Below the pieces are notes generated by a model, which worked only from the letters and a program-made list of their open reading frames with translations, did not search any database and was not told where the DNA came from. Position numbers and translations under genes: made by a program. From CAZCGA01 sp964498075 (GTDB lineage: Bacteria; Desulfobacterota; Binatia; HRBIN30), in contig CAZCGA010000001.1 in the NCBI GenBank assembly GCA_964498075.1, positions 1-64,000 of the forward strand: DNA of 64,000 bases, read 5' to 3'. Positions 1 through 9,346 of the stretch are shown here, piece after piece. Each line of letters begins with the position of its first letter. Position 1 is the stretch's first letter.

Positions 1-717
1 GTACTTCTCCCACACCCGCGTGCAGAACCCGCGCGCCAGGTAGTACGGGAACGTCAGCAGAATGCGGTTGACCCGTAACGACGACGCCTCGTCGCCGTAG
101 TGGGCCTCCAGCGGCACGTCCTTGACCCGCAGGTTGAGGATGTTGAGCTGGATGAGCATGTCGTTCTCGAAGAAGAAGCCGCGCGACAGCCCGTCGAGGT
201 TGAGGCGCCGCAAGCTTTCCGCCGTGGCGGCGACGTAGCCGTTCTGCGGATCGAAGATGTGCCAGTAGCCCGAGGCCAGCTTGGTGAAGAACGTCATCAC
301 GAAGTTGCCGAGCAGCCGATGGCGCGGCATCTGCCGGAGCGCCGCGCCGTGCAGGAAGCGGTTCCCCTTCGCGTAGGCGTACCCCTCGCGTGCCAGCGGG
401 TCGAGCAGCGCGCCGACCTTCGCCGGATCCATCTGCCCGTCGCCGTCGATCTTGACGATCAGCTGCGCCCCCATCTCGAGGGCGCGCCGCATCCCCGTTA
501 CCGTTGCACCGCCAACCCCCTGCCGGACCGAGTGACGAATGACCTGCACGCGCGGGTCACCTACGGCCGCCGCCACGGCCGCCGTATCGTCCGTGCTCTG
601 GTCATCGACGACGACGATCAGGTCGACGCACTCGGGCATGCGCCGCAACACGTCGCCGACGTGCGCGGCCTCGTTGAGGGCGGGTACGACGGCGGCGACC
701 TTATGTCCGGCGTACAT
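1..717 (-). CDS. Family 2 glycosyltransferase, C-terminus cut by window edge
   Basis: The minus strand reads open from an ATG at 717 to the window edge, giving 239 residues without a stop. The N-terminus has the GT2 (GT-A fold) pattern: a VVPALNEA stretch at residues 8-15, VVVDDQSTDDT about 25 residues later, and a KIDGDGQMDP stretch near residue 85 that supplies the metal/nucleotide-sugar binding aspartates. The family transfers a sugar from a nucleotide- or polyprenyl-phosphate donor, often onto undecaprenyl or dolichyl phosphate. A G-rich stretch just upstream of the ATG can act as ribosome binding site. It follows, on the same strand, a group of membrane glycosyltransferases, so a role in lipid-linked sugar or surface glycan synthesis is likely. 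The true length is unknown; a C-terminal membrane part, common in DPM1-like relatives, could lie outside the window. Confidence 0.85.
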   Translation of the reverse strand, partial: MYAGHKVAAVVPALNEAAHVGDVLRRMPECVDLIVVVDDQSTDDTAAVAAAVGDPRVQVIRHSVRQGVGGATVTGMRRALEMGAQLIVKIDGDGQMDPAKVGALLDPLAREGYAYAKGNRFLHGAALRQMPRHRLLGNFVMTFFTKLASGYWHIFDPQNGYVAATAESLRRLNLDGLSRGFFFENDMLIQLNILNLRVKDVPLEAHYGDEASSLRVNRILLTFPYYLARGFCTRVWEKY

Positions 718-764
718 CCCCCACCTTACCCTTCCACACGTTGCGGCGTCGGACCCAGCCCGTC

Positions 765-974
765 GCCGGGGAATGAATTCCCCGGCTGAGTGGATGAAAA
801 GTCCCCTGAAAGGGGACTCCAATCCTCGTGTGCAGTCGGCTTCAGCCGACTTCGTTCCCCTGAGCCGGGGAATTCCATTCCCCGGCGACGGCGAGCGCAC
901 CGACGTTTCGCGTCTATCGACAGCCCCTTCAGGGGACTTTTCGGCGACTCAGCCGGGGAATTCCATTCCCCGGC
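765..974. repeat. Complex inverted-repeat element (MITE-like)
   Basis: This fills most of the 352-base gene-free stretch 718-1069. Three copies of a 22-23 base palindrome with core GGGGAATTCCATTCCCC lie at 765-786 (one base shorter, opposite sense), 864-886 and 952-974. Smaller hairpins lie at 801-817 (GTCCCCTGAAAGGGGAC), 835-850 (GTCGGCTTCAGCCGAC) and 921-937. The left part 765-817 and the right part 921-974 are inverted copies of each other, so the element has about 53-base inverted arms around a roughly 100-base core. No coding signal is visible. It resembles REP/MITE-type extragenic elements; no transposase is nearby. Confidence 0.75.
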
Positions 975-1069
975 GGCGGACAGGCTGCAACCTTGCAACC
1001 GTGCTCGCGCGACAGTCGACGGTCTCCCGGAGCCGGGATTCACTGCACTCCACATGACGGCGATGAACT

Positions 1070-3514
1070 CTACTCCGAGGCGGCATCGTTGTGAACCGGT
1101 TGCAGCCGCGCGAAGCGCACCAGCTCCCACTGATTCGTCGTCGAACGCCGCCAGCGCAGCTGCGCGCCGGGCTCTTCGATGGAGCGGAAACGCGCCTGCA
1201 CCGTCACGACATGCGACCCGGCGTCGAGTCGCACGCCTTCGCGAATCGGCTGCCCGTCGATCGCCGCGTCGATCTCGCCTTGCCGCACTTCGGGCGCGAC
1301 ACCGTATACGCCCGATTGTCCGACGGTCCACGTGCCCTCCCATTCCGCCCGACAGGGCGGTGTGCCTTCACGGGCCACCGGCGCGCGGCACACATCGGGG
1401 AACAGGCCATAGCTGATCACCGGCTCCATGCGGTCCACCAGCGGCTCCGTGTCCGTGCCACGGAAGTACCGGGCGTGCGCGCCGCCCTGAAAGCCATCCG
1501 GATCCACAACCGATGGGATGGTGCACGCCGTGTAACGCACTGGCGGATAGTCGGACGACCGCGGGTCGACCTCACACGAAATCCCACGGAACCGCTCGCG
1601 CAGCAAGCGCACCAAGCCCTCACGGTCGAACGGCTCTTGGATCAGCACACGCAAGTCGCGTCCCGTCCACGGTCCGCGCTCTCCGGTCAGAATGGGCAGC
1701 AGGTCGGAAGTGACTTGCCCGGAGATGCGGTCGCCGCGCCACCACTCGAAGTCGCTCGGCAGGAAGACGTTCGGCACGTCGGTCACCATAACGACGTAGG
1801 CGCCGTCCGGCATGGCGTGGAGGTAACGGAGGAGCACGGTATGGCGGTTCTGGTACGCGCCCAGCACCTGGGGATCATGCATCATGATCTGGAAGTACAC
1901 GCGGTAGTTGTCGGCCAAAGAGAACCCCGCCGCGGCCACGGCCAGCACAACCAGGACGGCGCGCGCGCGCTTCCCGAACCGCGCCGTCACCACCTGCGCC
2001 AGACGATCCACGACGAAAGCAATCAGTACGAAGATCAGCGCAATGATCCCGCCCAGACGGCGGATGTCATAGTTGTGCACGAGCACCGTCCCCGCCACGA
2101 ACAGGAAAATGAATATCCCGGCGAAGTAGCCCTGGAAGCGGTGCCGGCCCCAGACGACCGCGTAGGCCAGCCCCACCGTGAGCAACACCGAGGTCAGCGG
2201 ATCAATCATCGGCGCCAGCGGTGGGATGGACGGGGTGACCTCGTGCCCGGGGTAGTTGAACAGCGAGACCGCTTCACGGAAGCGCGCGGTGAACACCTTG
2301 GCCCCGGAAGAGTAGTAGGCCCGGTCCTGCGCCGAGCGACGGGCGGCCTCGACGAAGTACGACGGCTCGCCGCGCAGCAGGACCGCCAAGGGGAGCGCGG
2401 TCGCTGCGTAGGTCACGACGGCCACCAGCAGTCCCGCGACCTGAGCGGTGACGACGCGCCGCGCCGCGCTGCGGGCCTCCTGACTCACCGCGCGGCGCCA
2501 GTCCAGCAGGTGCGCGAGCACACTGATGGCAAAGAAGATGAACACGAACAAGCTCGTCCCGCGATATCCCGCGTAGGCGTACAGGGTGCACGCCGTCAGG
2601 AAGCCGATCCACGGATACGAGGACAGGCGGCGCTGGGTGTGCGCCCGCATGCAAAGGAAGAAGATCAGGATCACCAACGGCGCCGGTGAGAAGACCGGGT
2701 GCGCGCAGCGGCCGTTGATCAGGTCCCACCGGCACATGGCAAACAGCGCCGTGGCAAACAACGACGCCGCCGGCGACACCAGCTGGCGGAGCAGCAGGTG
2801 GAGCGGAATCATCGTCAGACCGCTCACCACCGTGAACGGGATGCGCAACGCGGTGATGCTCACGCCAAAGAGCGCGAAGGACGCCACCGCCATCCACCGG
2901 TCCAGCAGGAACTCCCACGGCCGCTGCCCTTCGAGGAGCATGTGGTGCGCCACCAGCCCCGTCTGCGGCTCCTCCACGGCGCAGAAACCGTCGGGGGGTG
3001 GGTAGGTATCGTACTGGTAGAAGCGCAGGAAGAAGCCGAGCAGGAGGACGGCGAGAAACAGCCAGCGCTCCCAGCCCGCCATCGGCAGGGTGGCATCGCC
3101 TGCGTGGTGTTCGTCCCAGACAGAGAGCCCCAGGCTCACGAGCACGACGCCGGCCACGAACAGCGGCGCACCCAACTCGAAGTTCCCGCTCCAGCTCGCC
3201 GCCAGGAGATACACCGCGAACGCGAGTGCCGCGAGCCCAAGCACACCGAAGGTCACCCCGAGCACGCGGCGCATCCGCCGCCCCCCGGGCGCTGCAACGC
3301 TACCGGCCGCCTCCGCAGCTGCCGCAGCCTGCGGCTTGCCGAGCAAGATGGCGGCGACGACGGCACCGCCGACCAGCAGCGTCATGGCGTCGGCCCATCG
3401 CTGCCCTCTGGCGATGTCCCAACGCGCCGCGCCGCTCACCGCCAGCGCAATGAGGACCCCGATGAGGCGCAGCCACGCGACCCACGATCGTCCGGCCGGT
3501 GCGCCCGCGCTCAT
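1070..3514 (-). CDS. Large polytopic membrane glycosyltransferase-like protein with C-terminal beta domain
   Basis: The product has 814 residues, with hydrophobic segments over roughly residues 10-560 and a soluble C-terminal part. The first large loop carries an acidic patch (PPDGFCAVEEPQ, about residue 174), where PMT/ArnT-type (GT39/GT83) enzymes have their catalytic acidic motif. These enzymes move a sugar from a polyprenyl-phosphate donor outside the membrane. The last 100 residues (GTWTVGQSGVYG, then LDAGSHVVTVQARF) resemble a PA14-like carbohydrate-binding beta domain. The start ATG at 3514 overlaps the stop of the upstream methyltransferase in an ATGA arrangement, which implies translational coupling. 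The substrate cannot be read from sequence. The broad class is fairly safe; the exact family is not. Confidence 0.7.
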   Translation of the reverse strand: MSAGAPAGRSWVAWLRLIGVLIALAVSGAARWDIARGQRWADAMTLLVGGAVVAAILLGKPQAAAAAEAAGSVAAPGGRRMRRVLGVTFGVLGLAALAFAVYLLAASWSGNFELGAPLFVAGVVLVSLGLSVWDEHHAGDATLPMAGWERWLFLAVLLLGFFLRFYQYDTYPPPDGFCAVEEPQTGLVAHHMLLEGQRPWEFLLDRWMAVASFALFGVSITALRIPFTVVSGLTMIPLHLLLRQLVSPAASLFATALFAMCRWDLINGRCAHPVFSPAPLVILIFFLCMRAHTQRRLSSYPWIGFLTACTLYAYAGYRGTSLFVFIFFAISVLAHLLDWRRAVSQEARSAARRVVTAQVAGLLVAVVTYAATALPLAVLLRGEPSYFVEAARRSAQDRAYYSSGAKVFTARFREAVSLFNYPGHEVTPSIPPLAPMIDPLTSVLLTVGLAYAVVWGRHRFQGYFAGIFIFLFVAGTVLVHNYDIRRLGGIIALIFVLIAFVVDRLAQVVTARFGKRARAVLVVLAVAAAGFSLADNYRVYFQIMMHDPQVLGAYQNRHTVLLRYLHAMPDGAYVVMVTDVPNVFLPSDFEWWRGDRISGQVTSDLLPILTGERGPWTGRDLRVLIQEPFDREGLVRLLRERFRGISCEVDPRSSDYPPVRYTACTIPSVVDPDGFQGGAHARYFRGTDTEPLVDRMEPVISYGLFPDVCRAPVAREGTPPCRAEWEGTWTVGQSGVYGVAPEVRQGEIDAAIDGQPIREGVRLDAGSHVVTVQARFRSIEEPGAQLRWRRSTTNQWELVRFARLQPVHNDAASE

Positions 3515-4446
3515 GTCGCCTTCAGGGGCAAGATCGCCAGCACGTTGTCCGCCGGCAGGACGTGCTCAACGACCGCAAAGACCGGGAGCGCCGCGGCGCC
3601 CGCGTAGCGCGTCAGCATGTCGAACCCACCCTCGGCTCGATCCATGCGCGCGCGGTGCAACGCACCGCGCAGCGAGAAGCTGCGTAGCCGTTCGATACGC
3701 ACCGGCTCGAAACCGGCGCGTCGCGCCAAGGCCGCGATGCCGCGGCGGCTGTAGTAGAACAGGTGCGGGTACGGATAGCGGACCTGAAACACGCGGGTCA
3801 GTGGCGCCGCGATGCCCAGCTGGTGGAGCAGCCGCGCGAGCCGGAAGACGAACCCGTCCGCAACCGGCAGGGACAGTACCACGTGACCGCCGGCGGCGAG
3901 ACGCTCGCGACAGGCCCGCAAGACGGCCGCCGGCTCGGGCAGGTGCTCGAAGACGTCGTTGAACGTAATGAAGTCGAACGGTCCCCAGTCGGCCGGCAGA
4001 TCGCGCGGGAAGAAGCCCTGCACGACGCGCACCCCGGCCGCCGGTACCTGGCGGATGCGCCCGAAGAAGAACGCGTCGGGCTCGATGCCGTAGCACTCGC
4101 AACCGGCCGCCCTTGCCGCCTCGATGAACCAGCCGTTGGAGCACCCCACATCGAGCAGCTTCCGCCCGGCCAGCGGCGTCAGACGCGCCAGGCGCCGCAA
4201 GATGCGGGCGTAGTTCGCCAGACGCAATGGCCGGAACGCGCCTTCGAACTGGGTGCGATCGAGCATGAATGCGTCGTGCTTCTCCGGCCTGAGCTGCAGC
4301 TCGTAGATACCGCACGCGGCGCAGCGCACGACCGCGTGCTCCGCGAGATCGAAAATGCGCGCGGCGCCCGTCGCGCACCCCGCCGGGCAGGGAATTGCCT
4401 CACTCTCCCTTGCCGCCCGCTTTGCGGCGATCCCTCCGTCGCTCAT
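3511..4446 (-). CDS. SAM-dependent methyltransferase with N-terminal zinc-ribbon-like cysteines
   Basis: The 311-residue product is a class I methyltransferase of the Methyltransf_23 type. The SAM-binding glycine motif LLDVGCSNGWF is near residue 98, and FNDVFEHLPEP (motif II/post II) lies about 75 residues later. Ahead of it, cysteines in CPAGCATG and RCAACG could bind zinc, as in other sugar or lipid methyltransferases with this layout. The ATG at 4446 is preferred because residues before it lack family character and a TGGAG stretch precedes it. It sits between two membrane glycosyltransferase-like genes, so a glycan or polyprenyl-linked sugar is a plausible substrate (inference). Its stop overlaps the start of the next gene by four bases. 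Confidence 0.8.
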   Translation of the reverse strand: MSDGGIAAKRAARESEAIPCPAGCATGAARIFDLAEHAVVRCAACGIYELQLRPEKHDAFMLDRTQFEGAFRPLRLANYARILRRLARLTPLAGRKLLDVGCSNGWFIEAARAAGCECYGIEPDAFFFGRIRQVPAAGVRVVQGFFPRDLPADWGPFDFITFNDVFEHLPEPAAVLRACRERLAAGGHVVLSLPVADGFVFRLARLLHQLGIAAPLTRVFQVRYPYPHLFYYSRRGIAALARRAGFEPVRIERLRSFSLRGALHRARMDRAEGGFDMLTRYAGAAALPVFAVVEHVLPADNVLAILPLKAT

Positions 4447-4538
4447 GCTCAGACTCCAGCGCCCTCTCTTGCTAACAAGTTCACAGCGTCCTGTCACCGT
4501 CCGGCGAACGCCGTCCCGAACACCGCGACTCGGCCGTC

Positions 4539-6053
4539 TCACTTCCGGCGGTACAGCACTCCGAACGCATCGGAGAACTGTTCTGCGTACGACTCCGCGA
4601 TCATGGTGCCGAACATGGTCTGATCGCCGCGCTCGATGCGGTCCTTCATGCCGCGCCACATGTAGATGAAGCTCGGCCGGCGATCGAGCGCGGTCTGCAT
4701 GGCGTGCGGTTCATCGGGGCTCGGCGAGCTCGGGTAGAAGCATCGCATCATCGGCGGCATGCCGGCGTAGACGTAGATGTCGAACGGCTCGTCCTGCACG
4801 AGCAACGTGTCGCCCGGCCGCGCGACCTCGCGAATCCGCGTACCGATGCGCCGCGCGCGCGTCTCCATCGGTACGGCCTCCGGATGCCGCCGCGGCACGT
4901 AACTCCCCCACCAGATGCCGCCGTAGAGCACCACTGCGAGCGCCAGCCCGCAAGCGGCCCGGGTACCCGGCGCAACGAACAGCTCGGCCACGGGGATCTC
5001 GAACGCCATCCCGGCGGCGAGGGCGAGGGCGGGAAAGAACAGGATGAGATAGTGCTCCTCCGAGCGCGGCCCGATCACCACCGCCACATACGACGAAGCC
5101 AGCCACAGCCACACGACAAGCACGGGGCGCGACGGCCGGGCCAGCGTCAGCACGAGCAACAACGCGAGAGCCGCGGTGAACGGCCACATCGTTGCGAGAC
5201 GGGCGCCGGCCACGACCAGCCGCGAGGTTTGCCGCCCGGGAACGCCCAGCCACGCGGTGACGTCACGTACTCCTGCATAGGCCGCCGCGTCGGCGACCAC
5301 CGCGTGATAGAACGCGCCCACGGCCTTGTACCAGGCGAAGTACGCCACCACGAGACCGACGATGAGTACGAAGCCGGCGACCGCAAGCGCCGCACGCCCC
5401 AGCAGGTATCGGAGTCCACGCCAGCCACGACCGGGCGCATCCCACAACCAGAGCTGCGCGATCAGCGGCAAGCCCCAGAAGATCGCCGGTTGCTTTCCCA
5501 ACACGGCCAGCGCCCAGCACGCACCACTCCCCACCGCCCACCACCATCGCGGCGAACGCTGGTGGGCCACGGCACAACCCAGCATCGCGGCGCCGAACAC
5601 GGCCGCCAGGATTTCGGTGTTTGGAAGGACGACCTGCCACGGGTCGGCAAGGAACAAGGTCAGCAAGCCGAGCGACGCCAGCGGCGCGGCGACAGCGTAT
5701 CCGGCAGCGCGCAGACCGCCATAGAGCGCAAAGACGCCCACCCCGATGAGTCCGACCAGCACGTGCCACAGGCCTTCGGGGGTGTAACCCCAGAACCGGA
5801 AGCCCAGCCGCAGGACGGCGTAGACGAGCGGCGGCTTGAAGTCGTACAGGTCGCGGTACGGGATGAATCCGTCTGGCCAGAAGCGCGCGATCACTGCGTA
5901 GATCTGCACGTCGCGGCCGAAGAATTCGTGCCACGCGATCGCCGTGCTCGCGTCGACCAGTAACCACAGCAGGATGAGCGGGCACAGCGCCTCGACGATC
6001 ACTCGACCGGCGGCACCACGCCAGCGCCGGAGGCCGAAGCCGCGCTGGTTCAT
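4539..6053 (-). CDS. Polytopic membrane glycosyltransferase (PMT/GT39-like)
   Basis: This is a 504-residue membrane protein with about 10-12 hydrophobic segments. The N-terminal loop after the first segment has the PMT-type pattern HEFFGRDVQIYAVIARFW, followed by DLYDFKPPLVY, where family members carry catalytic and lipid-phosphate contacts. The C-terminal soluble part (DTLLVQDEPFDIYVYAG) resembles that of GT39/GT83-like glycosyltransferases. The predicted role is transfer of a sugar from a polyprenyl-phosphate donor at the outer face of the inner membrane. Its ATG overlaps the stop of the upstream rRNA methyltransferase gene by four bases, and about 90 bases separate it from the downstream methyltransferase gene. 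Substrate unknown. Confidence 0.75.
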   Translation of the reverse strand: MNQRGFGLRRWRGAAGRVIVEALCPLILLWLLVDASTAIAWHEFFGRDVQIYAVIARFWPDGFIPYRDLYDFKPPLVYAVLRLGFRFWGYTPEGLWHVLVGLIGVGVFALYGGLRAAGYAVAAPLASLGLLTLFLADPWQVVLPNTEILAAVFGAAMLGCAVAHQRSPRWWWAVGSGACWALAVLGKQPAIFWGLPLIAQLWLWDAPGRGWRGLRYLLGRAALAVAGFVLIVGLVVAYFAWYKAVGAFYHAVVADAAAYAGVRDVTAWLGVPGRQTSRLVVAGARLATMWPFTAALALLLVLTLARPSRPVLVVWLWLASSYVAVVIGPRSEEHYLILFFPALALAAGMAFEIPVAELFVAPGTRAACGLALAVVLYGGIWWGSYVPRRHPEAVPMETRARRIGTRIREVARPGDTLLVQDEPFDIYVYAGMPPMMRCFYPSSPSPDEPHAMQTALDRRPSFIYMWRGMKDRIERGDQTMFGTMIAESYAEQFSDAFGVLYRRK

Positions 6054-7267
6054 GGGATGTCAGTAGGCGCGGGGACGTCGGCCGGCACCAGGACGGCGAC
6101 GCATTCGACGTGCTCGGTCTGCGGCAGCAGATCGAACGGCTGCACGTGGATGGGGCGATAGGTGTGGGCGGCAAACCAATCGAGGTCACGCGCCAGCGTC
6201 GCCGGGTCGCACGAGATGTAAACGACACGCCGCGGCTCGCAGGCGACGATGGCGCTGCGCGTCGCCGCGTCTACACCCTTGCGCGGCGGGTTGAGTGTCA
6301 CCACGTCCATGCGCGGCAAGCGTTGCGCCAGCGCGGGCAACACAGTAGCGACCTGCCCACACTGGAAACGCACGTTGTGGAATCCGTTCAGCCGGATGTT
6401 CTCCTTCGCGTCCGCCACTGCAACCGGCGATTCCTCGATGCCCACCACCAGCTTCGCCGCGGTCGCAAGGTGGAACGTCAGCGCACCGATGCCGCAGTAC
6501 AGGTCGACGCACACTTCATCGGCGGCCGGCGCCGCCCAACGCAGGGCGTGCTCGTACAGCTTGCGGGCCACCGGAATGTTCGCTTGCAAGAATGCCCCCG
6601 CATGGGTCTTCAGCTTCAAGAAACCCAGCCGCTCGATGAGCGCGGTCTCCGGGGTCAGCGGCACGAACTCCTCGCCCATGATGACGTTGCCGGGCGTCGT
6701 ATTGACGTTCTGCACCACACTGGCGACGCCGCGCAGCTTGCGGAGCGCTTGGACCAGCTGGCGTGCCTGGGGCAACGAGCGTTCACGAGTGACGAGAATC
6801 ACCTGCGCCGATTTTGTCCAGCCACTGACGCGGAAGATCACGTAGCGGAGCGACCCCAACTGCGTGCGTTCGTCGTAAGCGAGAATGCCGGAGCGTTCCA
6901 ACACCTGCCGGACCGGATCGAGGACGCGTGCGATCAACGGGTGATGTACGGGGCACCGACTGATGTCGACGACTTGATGCGTCCCGGGACGATAGATGCC
7001 GAGAAGCAGCCCGCGCCCGACGCGGCGCGCCACCAGCTTGGCTTGATTGCGATAGCCGAACGCGCTCGGCGAGCCGATCACCGCCGGAATCTCGAGCCCC
7101 GTCAGACTCGCATACGGATGGAACGCTGCGGCCACGCGCTCGCGCTTGAGCCGTAGCTGCTCGCCATAGGCGTGTCCGATGAGTGTGCAGCCGACGCACT
7201 GCGGGAAGTGGGGACACGGCTTGCGCCGCTCTGCCGAGCCGACCGGTAGCGCGGGCGTAGGGGACAT
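6050..7267 (-). CDS. 23S rRNA (uracil-5)-methyltransferase, RlmD/TrmA family
   Basis: The 405-residue product begins with an iron-sulfur-type cysteine motif (CPHFPQCVGC, residues 18-27), as in RlmD/RlmCD. The C-terminal half has the family signatures: the SAM site VCVDLYCGIGALTFHLA, the NPPRKGV loop, the catalytic cysteine in YISCDPATLARDL, and the closing HVECVAVL containing the catalytic glutamate. Such enzymes make m5U in 23S rRNA from SAM. RlmC, RlmD and bifunctional RlmCD cannot be told apart here. There is no N-terminal TRAM domain, unlike E. coli RlmD. The start overlaps nothing upstream; the 161-base divergent region to 7429 must hold its promoter, but I see no convincing one. Confidence 0.85.
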   Translation of the reverse strand: MSPTPALPVGSAERRKPCPHFPQCVGCTLIGHAYGEQLRLKRERVAAAFHPYASLTGLEIPAVIGSPSAFGYRNQAKLVARRVGRGLLLGIYRPGTHQVVDISRCPVHHPLIARVLDPVRQVLERSGILAYDERTQLGSLRYVIFRVSGWTKSAQVILVTRERSLPQARQLVQALRKLRGVASVVQNVNTTPGNVIMGEEFVPLTPETALIERLGFLKLKTHAGAFLQANIPVARKLYEHALRWAAPAADEVCVDLYCGIGALTFHLATAAKLVVGIEESPVAVADAKENIRLNGFHNVRFQCGQVATVLPALAQRLPRMDVVTLNPPRKGVDAATRSAIVACEPRRVVYISCDPATLARDLDWFAAHTYRPIHVQPFDLLPQTEHVECVAVLVPADVPAPTDIP

Positions 7268-7428
7268 GCGGTTCGGCTAGCATCACTGCCGATCGGGGAC
7301 AACTCGCGCCAACGAGAGAGCACGGTGATTGACCGCCCGGCGGCCCCACGCTAGGTGCCTATGCGGTGCGCTGTGCAGGGTCCGGTGATGTCATGACGAG
7401 CCGGAGGGCGTGTGGGGTCGAGGGGTAG

Positions 7429-9333
7429 ATGGCCGCGGCGCTCGCGACCGCGATAGTCTTGGGATACGCCGGTTCACTCTGGTGGCTGCTCCGACGCGAG
7501 TCCGCCGCGCCGTTGGGTGGCCTCGTCGTGTTGTGCGCCGTCGCGCTCGGCCTGCGCCTGGCATGGTACAGCGACTACCCGCGGGGGCTGTATCAAGACG
7601 AGCCGCTGTTCCTGCAGGTCGCGATGCGCGCCCTGCGAGACCACCGCATTTTCGGGGAAGCACAAGCGGTAGGGGTACCGGCCCTCTTGGGTTCCCTGTT
7701 CGAAGCGCAGCTGGTGCCGTTCGTCGGCGCCGGGCGCTGGGCGATCCGTTCGTACTCGATGGCGACCAGCGTGCTGGCCGTCGCGGCGGCGTTCGCGTTG
7801 GCGCGCGCCGTTGGGTTGCGGCGACTGCCGAGTCTCGCCGCGGCGGCATTCGTCGCCGTGCTGCCGTGGTCGGTCTTCTATGGCCGCATCCACTGGGGGG
7901 GCGAGTTGGTTTTGCATCAGCTGCTGCTGCTCGCCGCCCTGGCGCGGCTCATCTGGGGAGGCGGAAGCTGGGCCGAGGTGGCCATCGGCAGCTTCGCCCT
8001 GTGCCTGCTCGTCTATGACTACTGGGCGGGGCACGCCATGCTGGGCATGCCGCTGGTGGCAGCGGTCCTGGCGGTCGGCTACCGGCGCTGGTTGTGCGTG
8101 TGCATTCTCGCGGTGGCGGTCGCCGCGCAGATCGCGTACTTCAACACCCATCCACCGCCGCAGTGGAACTTCCGGAGCCTCGCGACGCGTGACCTGTCGT
8201 CGCAACCGACGACCGTGCCGCAACGTCTGCTCCAGACCCTCGACACGTTCCTACGGCCGTCCGCCTACAACTACCTCGCCAGCATCCAATCGGCGGCCCT
8301 GCATCCGCCGCTGTTGCTGCTCCTCGCCGCCCTCGGGTTGGGGCTGGCGCTGGTGACAGCGCCGCGCCGCGGGCTGTTTCTCGCTGCCGGCTTCCTGGGA
8401 GGGCTGACGCCGGCGCTGTTCACCAGCGGGCCGCCGAGCACGCATCGCATGCTGATGGGCTTCGCGTTCGTGACGCTGGCGGCGGCGACGGCGCTGGACG
8501 CGGTCCCCTGGCGGCGTTGGCGCACGCCACTCATCGTCGCCGTCGTCGCCCTGATCGGCGTGCACAGCGTGCGGCTCTACTTCTCTCCCGAGTTTTGGCC
8601 GCGCGACACGCGCAAGCTCTTCGATTGGGAGCGCTCCGAGGTGGTCGATGCCCTGCCGGCGCCGCCGCATCCATTCCTGGTGGTGACACCGCAGTTCGGC
8701 GAGTTCATGTTGCCACACGCCCTAGTGGATCGGAACCAGGAGCGACTGTCGGTGGAGAACTGGTATCCGCCGCGGCATGACGCCGTGCTGTACGCGTTCG
8801 AGTGGCGAGCCGGCCCGCTGCAGTCCTTCTATGCGGATCTCTTCGGCTGGGCACGCCTGCAGACCTTCGGGCGCGGTTTCCTGGTGCGCCTCGAAGCCAC
8901 AGACTGGTCGTGGCTGCGAGTACACGGCTGGGCCTACACGTCGCGCTGCAACGGCGACGTACTCAGCGGTCAGGTCCCGGCGCTGTTCCAGCCGGGGTGG
9001 ATGTTCCAACAGCAGATCAGCCGCTGCTTCGGCACCGCGACGACGCATACCTGGCGGGGCCGATGGAACGGGCCGGCAACGCCGTTACAGCTGTACTTTT
9101 CGGGGACAGTTACCATCGACACCGGTGCCCAGATCCTGACCGACTCCGGCTTCGAGAAAGTCCTGCACTTCGTTGCGCAACCCGACTCGGTGCTGACGAT
9201 CCAGATCGAGAACTTGCCCACCCAGACGCTGCTGGCCGAGGTACTGGATCTCAACGGCGACGCGCCGCGCTGGTCGTCGGTGAGCCCGGTCGACATCAGC
9301 GACTGCGGGAGCTTCACGGCACGCAGCCGCTGA
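7429..9333 (+). CDS. Polytopic membrane glycosyltransferase-like protein
   Basis: The 634-residue product has hydrophobic segments over about residues 1-370 and a soluble C-terminal portion. Like the protein at 1070-3514 it carries an acidic motif after the first segments (YPRGLYQDEPLFLQVAMRAL), the DE pair expected of PMT/ArnT-like enzymes. The C-terminal end (TWRGRWNGPATPLQLYFSG and following) looks like an all-beta carbohydrate-binding-type domain. A GAGGGG stretch six bases upstream supports the ATG at 7429. It is transcribed divergently from the rRNA methyltransferase and converges on moaC, whose stop lies 13 bases beyond its own. The donor and acceptor are unknown. Confidence 0.7.
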   Translation: MAAALATAIVLGYAGSLWWLLRRESAAPLGGLVVLCAVALGLRLAWYSDYPRGLYQDEPLFLQVAMRALRDHRIFGEAQAVGVPALLGSLFEAQLVPFVGAGRWAIRSYSMATSVLAVAAAFALARAVGLRRLPSLAAAAFVAVLPWSVFYGRIHWGGELVLHQLLLLAALARLIWGGGSWAEVAIGSFALCLLVYDYWAGHAMLGMPLVAAVLAVGYRRWLCVCILAVAVAAQIAYFNTHPPPQWNFRSLATRDLSSQPTTVPQRLLQTLDTFLRPSAYNYLASIQSAALHPPLLLLLAALGLGLALVTAPRRGLFLAAGFLGGLTPALFTSGPPSTHRMLMGFAFVTLAAATALDAVPWRRWRTPLIVAVVALIGVHSVRLYFSPEFWPRDTRKLFDWERSEVVDALPAPPHPFLVVTPQFGEFMLPHALVDRNQERLSVENWYPPRHDAVLYAFEWRAGPLQSFYADLFGWARLQTFGRGFLVRLEATDWSWLRVHGWAYTSRCNGDVLSGQVPALFQPGWMFQQQISRCFGTATTHTWRGRWNGPATPLQLYFSGTVTIDTGAQILTDSGFEKVLHFVAQPDSVLTIQIENLPTQTLLAEVLDLNGDAPRWSSVSPVDISDCGSFTARSR

Positions 9334-9346
9334 CGATCGAGCGCGA

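Noticed and set aside
765..974. CRISPR-like array of three similar 22-23 base repeats
   Set aside because: The copies differ in length and sense, the spacings are unequal and contain their own hairpins, and there are no cas genes; the arms form a large inverted repeat instead.
1091..2689. 532-residue plus-strand open frame
   Set aside because: It is opposite the membrane glycosyltransferase gene and rich in R, H, Q and D as expected of GC-rich antisense frames; no domain is visible.
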